Of a stretch of 64,000 bases of DNA, positions 57,575 through 64,000 are shown piece after piece. The stretch's first letter is position 1, and every line of letters begins with the position of its first letter. The notes under the pieces were generated by a model. That model did no database searches and had not been told where the DNA came from. It saw only the letters and a list, made by a program, of their open reading frames with translations. The translations under genes were made by a program, and so were the position numbers. This stretch comes from Aricia agestis. Its lineage: Eukaryota > Arthropoda > Insecta > Lepidoptera > Lycaenidae. The DNA is taken from the NCBI RefSeq assembly GCF_905147365.1, contig NC_056409.1, positions 12,219,001 to 12,283,000 of the forward strand, read 5' to 3'.

Positions 57575-59096
57575 TATAATATCCGAGCATAGCGACAAAG
57601 AAAAATATCGACGTAAAAAAGTTCCGCCGAAAAATTACAAGTAGAACAAGATTTCAGAAAATAGAAAATTCGCGAAGATTTAGGGAGACGTTATGGTGAA
57701 AGTTAATCACAACCTTAGTCCTTTAGGTGATTCTTATTAATTTGTACTTTTGTCGCTTGTCCTTTTTAATTTTCCGGCAGAGCATTGGATTAATGGGCCT
57801 CCACTGAGGCGTTCTTAATTAAAACTTCGGGACCGCCGTGGTTAATACGAAAAACTTCCTTTCCTGATTTAAAAACACAATTTCACAACCATTTTCATAA
57901 ACGCTTAGGAAATCATTTTTATTTCAGTTTTTATTTAAGAATTTTTATGATTGTGTTTTGCATAATGCAAGGGTTAGTAATGGTACAATATAAATGTTAC
58001 ACAGTAGCCTAGGCGTGAATATAAATATCAAATGCTATTACTGGATAATTTTGCTATTTAAAATTATATTCACGTCATTATTCTTTACGTCACGTCCATG
58101 ATTCGATTAGTTTTACATGAAGATACTTTATACTACTCTATATTATTTATATTGCAATTTGTAATAGTAGTTTTACAAAACTTTTTAACCCTTTAACCGC
58201 CAAGGATTAACTGATTAAAAGGTATTTCATGAAGCAAAGGTATAACGATTTGATTCTGTTTATGATTTTGGTTGTAGATGACTTTTCTTTTGCATTAACA
58301 GTAGTTTTAGGGCAAAAAATCTAAATAGATACCAGATAATAATGTAACCGGAGGGTAAAAAAACTTTTAAATAAGTTGGAACAAGTTCATCAGCTAACTT
58401 TTTATTACTTGTAGATTTTTCCCCTTTCTTATTTAACTTCCAAAGCATATTTAAATTCGCTCCTAATTACTTTGACTATTAATCTGCCTCGTTGGCGTCC
58501 TTAAGGCCATTTAATACGAAAACATTCAAATATTTATTCTCCACAACCTGTTAGTTTTTCCCGGAAAACCAATACAAAAACATTAAAACTTTTTTTTTTT
58601 TCGTTCCTCCTTTATATTGAGAGAAACAAAAACGTAAATATAATATTATAAGGTAAAAAGAAAATCGTGTATTTTATTAATTTTTAATTTGTATGGATAG
58701 GCCAGGCCAGAGGTATAGTTTTTATGAAAACCGCTCAAATATTTTGTTATAATATTTGTATTCATTGATCAGTAATTAAGTAATTAAAATATGTATATCT
58801 CTGAAAATATAGAGCAAGGTGTTTTGGTAATGTTATTCACATTTAAATATAAGGTCATGAACAAAGTAGGTGGTTACGTAACGTCGGACAAAGCGACACA
58901 AACGAGTACAGAGCAGAGGTACGGTACATAATGAACTCTCTCTAAATGTAGTTTTCTCTAAATTACTGAGTGCTCCGTATATAATTTTCTCATTACGTCC
59001 AAAAAGCGTAATCAAAATGTTTTACTCTATATCATGTACTTGAGGACACATACATGTATTTGAAAATGACCTTTGTTTATTTAAAGTCCTTTGTTA
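57575..59096. other. No gene seen
   Basis: AT-rich spacer; poly-T at 58590-58601; no coding or repeat element recognised. Confidence 0.45.
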
Positions 59097-59244
59097 AGGG
59101 TGGGTTACACCAGAGGCGTAGTTATAGTTAAGGTTATAGTCAAACATGGCGTCCATTATGGACTTTTACTAGGGATTTGACAGTTCATTTGACATTTTGT
59201 TATGGTTAAAGTTATAGTTAAAGTAAGTTACTGTAATCCACCCT
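59097..59244. mobile_element. 148-bp MITE
   Basis: AGGGTGGGTTACA and TGTAATCCACCCT are inverted ends; GTTATAGTTAAGGTTATAGT-type runs are found near both. Left flank TTA. Confidence 0.75.
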
Positions 59245-59814
59245 GAGCCTTGTTAATAGGTAACCAAGATTGTCACCATATTTGGGACACACATTTGGGA
59301 CTATCTGCACTTTCGACGTGGTAATCAGTAATCACTAATCAGTAATCACAGACGCATAATATATGGCCCACAGGCCAGACGTTGATAATAATCGTAGTGT
59401 ATCAAGTCCCAAGCGAAGGGGCTGCAAAAAATTAATGAAAAAAACTCTCGATACTTAAAAGCACTTACGACATAAAAATACCGATTCATATTGTTCGATT
59501 GTTACGTTTTAAAATAATTTTCGTTGTTCGAGAAAAATTGTGACACACGCCGTTCGCTTTTAGTAGAGAATAAAGAATGAAGAAACAAAACGCACGCAAT
59601 ATCGATTCAATCAAATCAGAGCGCGGAAATAATTCGTGAAACCACACAAGCTTTTGAAAATATTAAAATCGCTCAGAACAATCGAAACCCAATGAAATTG
59701 TTTATCAATTCATTTGTGAATTTAAGAGATATATATTTTAAATGCTCCGACAATGGCTTATCCTATTGATATGGTCGCGATGACTATAGTATCAAGAGTA
59801 TGATATTAGAGAAG

Positions 59815-59913
59815 TTGATTCATAGGCAGATGGCGGATCAATGTAATTTGGACACGTTGTGTTAAACCCAGCCTGACTGACATGATTCGACCAAATAACG
59901 TAGGTCCATATTA
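59815..59913. mobile_element. MITE family V, decayed copy
   Basis: TTGATTCATAGGCAG and CGACCAAATAACGTAGGTCC correspond to 62313-62445. The right tip is eroded. Confidence 0.5.
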
Positions 59914-60119
59914 AATTATGCGCAACAAAGGTGCTGCGAACTGGTGCTCCTAATCCGAAACCTTTATCCTACTCGTATTATTTACTTGACCTGAACTTGA
60001 CTATGTGCTGCCACCTTAAGTTCTTGTACGTTCTCTTTCGACTTACACAAAGAAAGGGTTGCCGAGTAGCGCTACAAATCCGAAACGTCTACTATATTAA
60101 TACACATCATCACATGGAA

Positions 60120-60525
60120 GAAACGGGGTGACGTAAAACCAATCTGGAGTGAGGTTGCACTCACTGGCGCTGTCACTAAGGCGTGCAATGGGACAGTTTG
60201 ATACTTCAAAATGGAATACTCTACCGGAAATGGGAGAAGGCTAACGGCAGAGAGTTCTAATATCAGACAATTGTCCCAAGGACGAGAGTACCAGATGTTC
60301 TCCGTGAAATACATGAGGGCGTCTCAGGGGGTCATTCAGGTGTCAAGAGAACGTTAAGAAATGTGCGAGAACTATTCTTCTGGTTGCATTGGCGAGATGA
60401 TGTGCAGGATTGGTGCCGCAAATGCACTATACTTGCGCTGATGTAAAGGGACCACAGACCAGGAGTCGTAGGAATAGCGTGGCGCGTTACCATGGCAGTA
60501 ACAACGATGCTCGGGACGAGCATCT
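60120..60525 (+). pseudogene. Ty3/Gypsy pol remnant (end of RT/RNase H region, integrase H2C2 zinc domain)
   Basis: One frame gives KPIWSEVALTGAVTK; a shift near 60186 leads to the next frame, where an in-frame TAA at about 60255 interrupts. The integrase zinc-binding pattern is clear: H at 60312 and 60333, then W-C-R-K-C with cysteines at 60414 and 60423. Soon after, another shift leads to a short segment that ends in TAA just before the LTR, so the DDE catalytic core is missing by deletion. Not functional. Confidence 0.8.
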
Positions 60526-60540
60526 CTAAGAGGGGAGTAG

Positions 60541-60986
60541 TGTTACGGATACGGACACGTAAAGCCATCTAGCGTCAAACCAGCGCAACTTATTGAAGAA
60601 ACGCAGACAACGTAAATCCGCTATTCGATACTAGATGGCGTTAGGCTTCTAGAAATTTTCCACACTTGTTTACGCCAATCTTGTACATTCGGGAAAGGAA
60701 TGTTCTCGTACAGTCCATAACTCGCCTCGCCCCATATAAATAGTCGCAGGCAGACGTGCCGGTAAGTCAGTTCGATAGGAGCTATCATCAAGGCGACTTC
60801 GAAGTGAAAACAAGTGACCAATAGTGAGTCAACCAGTGAAACCTACGACTTGGCTACGACCTAGGACAGTGATAGTGCTTAGTGTTTCGGACCTAGTGCG
60901 TTGTGTGACCTAGTGTTTGTGAATAAAGTCTTCAAGAAAGTCAGCAGGTCTATCTCTCCAAATCCTTCGAACCCTAGCACGTAACA
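60541..60986 (+). mobile_element. 3' LTR of the Gypsy element
   Basis: Begins TGTTACGG and ends CGTAACA (6-bp TG..CA inverted tips), 446 bp. A purine tract AAGAGGGGAGTAG lies directly before it (polypurine tract). Inside are TATAAATA (60735-60742), an insect-type initiator TCAGTT 25 bp further, and AATAAA at 60922. The 5' LTR is not in the window. Confidence 0.85.
60735..60772 (+). promoter_or_regulatory. LTR core promoter: TATA box and initiator
   Basis: TATAAATA followed at the usual distance by TCAGTT; the A of TCAGTT would be about 31-34 bp from the TATA start. Only a sequence match. Confidence 0.6.
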
Positions 60987-60998
60987 ATATAATTAGCG

Positions 60999-61189
60999 GG
61001 GCTAAAATGGTCACATTTTGCTTTCCTCTCAATCAATTCAGCAAATGAATTGTCAAAACTGTCAAACTGCCAAATCAGTACAAAAATACAGAAATGAATT
61101 GCAAGCAGAGTTGCATTTTGCGATTTTAGAAAAATGAATCATATTATTATGATTCATATCATGATTCTTCAAAGCGACTATTTTAGCCC
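60999..61189. mobile_element. 191-bp MITE
   Basis: GGGCTAAAATGGTC and GACTATTTTAGCCC are inverted ends with one mismatch. An inner ATGAATCATATTATTATGATTCAT palindrome-like block lies at 61133-61170. It starts only 12 bp after the LTR. Confidence 0.7.
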
Positions 61190-62312
61190 TAGACTTATCA
61201 GAAATGACTTGAAACGCACGGAGTTGTAGTACTGACGTAGATTACGGTGTTTCCAAAATTCTACGAAATAACTAAAAAGAATATACTTAGTTATATTATT
61301 TTTAGTTATTCTGAATCACTAAAAATAATATAACTATATCGGAAAAAGGTATCTCTATTTATTTCTAAGCTATTTCTCCTCACCTACTTAAATATAAAAC
61401 CTATATAATTAAACTCGTGTCACGCTTCTTGTGTTGACTTTTTGAAACAGCTATTCTAATTTGAATAGTACCTTGTCATCGTCTTTTCAAAATATAGACA
61501 CAAAAAAGGTATATCTAGTAAGTAATCCTACAGTTTTTATAAACCTTATAAAAGCATAATATACGTCATTTTTTCTTTAGAATCTCCACTCTGTGGGGGC
61601 AACAATGGGACCGTCTATAAGTTTTAACTTACCGATGTCTCATCTAGTTTGGTACATCAATCATTTTACTCCTCGAAGATGATGAATCACCTAAACCTTT
61701 CAAATAAAAACTCAACTCCTTTCACACTGCGTCGCAGGATTTTTGTGCATTAAAAGAGCATTACCGTATACATTATGATTCGATTTAACTGACGAATATG
61801 GAGGAAATAACTGGCAAGGATATTCGAAAATAAACATCCTATAATTAAAGCATAAGTCATAGCTTAATATTAGCATAATTGTAATAGCTTTACATATTAG
61901 CCTTCGGAACGGTGGCTGGCTTTAGAACCAGGCGCAGAAAGCATCTCTTTCTTAAGTCGCTATACCCAGTGGGACGTTTGACCTACACGACTGCATTGAG
62001 TCTTGTAACAAGTCTGTACCACAATTCGACCATTTTAATCTACCAATAATACTGCTTTACCCCAGCCCGGATTTTATTAAACTATGAAATTGTATGTTTA
62101 CACGTGTCAACGAATAATATTGTAGATTTTCGTCCACGTTGGTTTGTCATTGACAGGTTTTCGTTACATAAGAGACTGCATCGAAACTTCATCGAAGTAA
62201 GATTAAATAGCAAAATCAGAGTAATTGCCCACTGATGATGCGACCTGTCTGTGTACAGAAAGTGGTAAAAGCTCACGGTATACATATTTACCTGTATGTA
62301 CAATCGAGAAAA
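61190..62312. other. No gene seen; one hairpin
   Basis: 61288-61306 and 61318-61336 form a perfect 19-bp hairpin (TAGTTATATTATTTTTAGT). 61905-61960 contains a GGTGGCTGGCTTTAGAACCA string that may be a scrap of the SINE seen at 8.9 kb. Confidence 0.4.
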
Positions 62313-62445
62313 TTGATTCCTAGGCAGTTGAGAGACCAACGTCATTTGGTCGGATCATGTCAATTCAATGTTAATTGTGATCTGTCGGCTGGATTTGACG
62401 TAACGCGACCAAACTACGTAGGTCCCCCAACGGCCTAGGAATCAA
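62313..62445. mobile_element. MITE family V, intact ends
   Basis: TTGATTCCTAGGCAGTTG and its inverse (CAACGGCCTAGGAATCAA) with sub-terminal GACC(A/T)ACGT..TTTGGTCG in both arms make an imperfect 133-bp palindrome. Confidence 0.75.
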
Positions 62446-62837
62446 ATTCTCTGATAGTACATAACATACATACCATACATAGTATGTAATTTTAGGCCGC
62501 TAAGCATATAATTGATGTAATTTACCGTTATATCACAATACACCTTGGTAACGAGACGATTTAATGAAAGACCTTTTTTAGGATTCCGCTTTTATTACGT
62601 TCAACGCTCTTGGGGATAATGAAGGGAGAAAACTCGAGAAGTGTTGCCATAAATGTTATTAAGCTAAATGCGCGTATTTTTTAACTTCCAAAGGATTAAT
62701 TTGTTTTATGACCCGTATATTTACGGCGGAGTGCTACCGTGCTACGTGAGTACTTGGGTGTAATTCAAACACGATCCTTAAACCTTTCTGGTTTACCTGA
62801 ATATTGTATCGATTTTTTATATAAGTAAAACAGTACC
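62446..62837. other. No gene seen
   Basis: Spacer without structure. Confidence 0.4.
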
Positions 62838-63150
62838 TGGATGACCGAGCTTTGCTCGGTATAGCAAACACTTATTGACTTCGTGTTACTTAACAACGCC
62901 ATCTGCTGGAATAGCTTTAGCTGTTGTTGTGTCGTTAAAGCAACTAGTTGCTCACAAAATAGTATTATTATTCGCCAATAGATGTCAGGAAGAGTCCTAT
63001 TTTTCAGTTTATCGATAAAACACGAATAAAAAGTCATTTTCTAAAAATCATTCCTAGCTAGATCGATTTATCGCCCCCGAAACCCCCTATATACTAAATT
63101 TCATGAAAATCGTTGGAGCCGATTCCGAGATTCCAATTATAAATATATAT
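62838..63150. repeat. Interspersed repeat Q, copy 2 (longer)
   Basis: Contains an extra segment of about 110 bp (AACAACGCCATCTGCTGG...) between the ACCGAGCTTTGCTCGGT hairpin and the GATAAAACACGAATAAAA block relative to copy 1 at 44736. Confidence 0.6.
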
Positions 63151-63762
63151 GAAGACCATACATTAAAAATTACATTTTTACCACTTATAACGACTTAAAT
63201 AAAATAATCACATTTAAAATCATATGGAAGAAGATACCATCTTGATACACGAACATGCCCATTACTAGAAATAATATTAAAATACCTTTCTCGATATAAA
63301 ACCTCGTACGCCATTAAACCCATATCAGAATATCTCACATAGTCATCCGCGCAGTCAACTCGATCCACAAAAACGGCTTAAATGATGAATGTTCACGTTT
63401 GTATCGAGAACCAGAATAATGAATCAATTCGTCATGGGAGCGCTGCCCGCCCTGTGCCCGCCTGACAAAACTTCTCCCGCCGCGATGCATCAATCCGCGG
63501 TTCAAATTGTACCACTATTTCCTAGCTGTTGATTACTTGGTACCATCCACGAAAACTGAGGTAATATAGTGAAAGTTTTAGTTTTTTATAAAGTTTTAAC
63601 TTCTGTTGACGGCTGCTATCAGAGAGCATGATTTTGGTTTCCTTCAAGGTGTACTTTTCGTTTGCTAACAACGATGGTGTTTGCAACGCTGATCACACTG
63701 CCTTTATGAATGAACTTAAAAGACAAACACTTTCTGTACAATTACGTTAATTTAATGGTCTA
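63151..63762. other. No gene seen; GC-rich patch
   Basis: 63437-63500 is GC-rich (GCGCTGCCCGCCCTGTGCCC) within AT-rich sequence; no frame or motif identifies it. Confidence 0.4.
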
Positions 63763-64000
63763 AGGGCCCTTCCACACGACGTTTTTATTTGCGCGCTGTC
63801 GACGCGCGTTTCTGATGCGCGCGTCATCTGCGCGTTTTCATCGCGTTTCGCCACATATCACACGTTTTTTGACGCAAATGAAACGCGCGTTTGTATCGAT
63901 ACAGACGCCAGTTGAACGCTATTGTAACGCGCTTTGAACACGCGTTTGTATCGATACAAACCAAATATATACTAGTAATCTGTGATACAAACACACTGCG
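63763..64000. mobile_element. CpG-rich MITE, cut by the window edge
   Basis: Begins AGGGCCCTTCCACACGACG and is filled with GCGCG/ACGCGCGTTT motifs and the repeated string CGCGTTTGTATCGATACA (63889, 63942). The inverted right end would be beyond 64000. Confidence 0.55.

Noticed and set aside
57277..57598. Pair of opposed ORFs with similar peptides
   Set aside because: The similarity arises from the inverted arms of a mariner-type MITE.

Overview
The window looks like an AT-rich, intron- and repeat-dominated stretch of an insect nuclear genome, most likely a moth or butterfly (Lepidoptera). The reasons are the repeat content rather than any single gene: many Lep1-type Helitron ends (5' TC..TAATATTATAAA, 3' GC-rich hairpin then CTAG|T), tRNA-derived SINEs with A and B boxes, GTCT-microsatellite-bearing elements, hAT, PIF/Harbinger, pogo, mariner and Transib-like non-autonomous DNA transposons, an R1-like LINE tail and a Ty3/Gypsy 3' end. 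There is no bacterial-style gene organisation, no rRNA or true tRNA, and no CRISPR. Family names are from recognition of termini and motifs; nothing was searched. || The only host gene I can support is on the minus strand. Four exons (24629-24786, 23041-23234, 20489-20690, 17258-17462) have canonical AG/GT borders and matching phases (0/2, 2/1, 1/2, 2/stop). They give the C-terminal 252 residues of a mostly helical protein with eight cysteines and three N-glycosylation sequons, so probably secreted; I do not recognise the family. Its 5' end is not established: possible upstream exons at 25359-25475 and 34566-34610 are offered only as candidates. Every intron carries transposons, one hairpin MITE sits about 20 nt from a splice acceptor, and the 3' UTR starts inside an interspersed repeat. 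|| Layout. 0-17 kb: repeats only (Helitrons at 3.97, 4.9, 8.7, 11.7 and 14.0 kb; a Harbinger-type MITE inside a hAT-type MITE at 5.7-6.2 kb; SINEs at 6.3, 8.9 and 12.4 kb; hairpins at 15.2-15.7 kb). 17-25 kb: the gene. 25-38 kb: tandem Helitron copies, nested Helitrons (29.8-30.4 kb), a pogo remnant (33.4 kb). 38-52 kb: R1-like LINE tail, an 846-bp hAT element with perfect 8-bp target duplication, duplicated segments near 44 and 48 kb. 52.0-53.2 kb: a 1.2-kb foldback with RSS-like CACAGTG termini and a 5-bp duplication, the best candidate for a Transib-type element. 53-64 kb: a Helitron, MITEs, the 3' end and LTR of a Gypsy element, and a CpG-rich MITE running off the right edge. Most open reading frames of 60-110 codons are chance frames in repeats.
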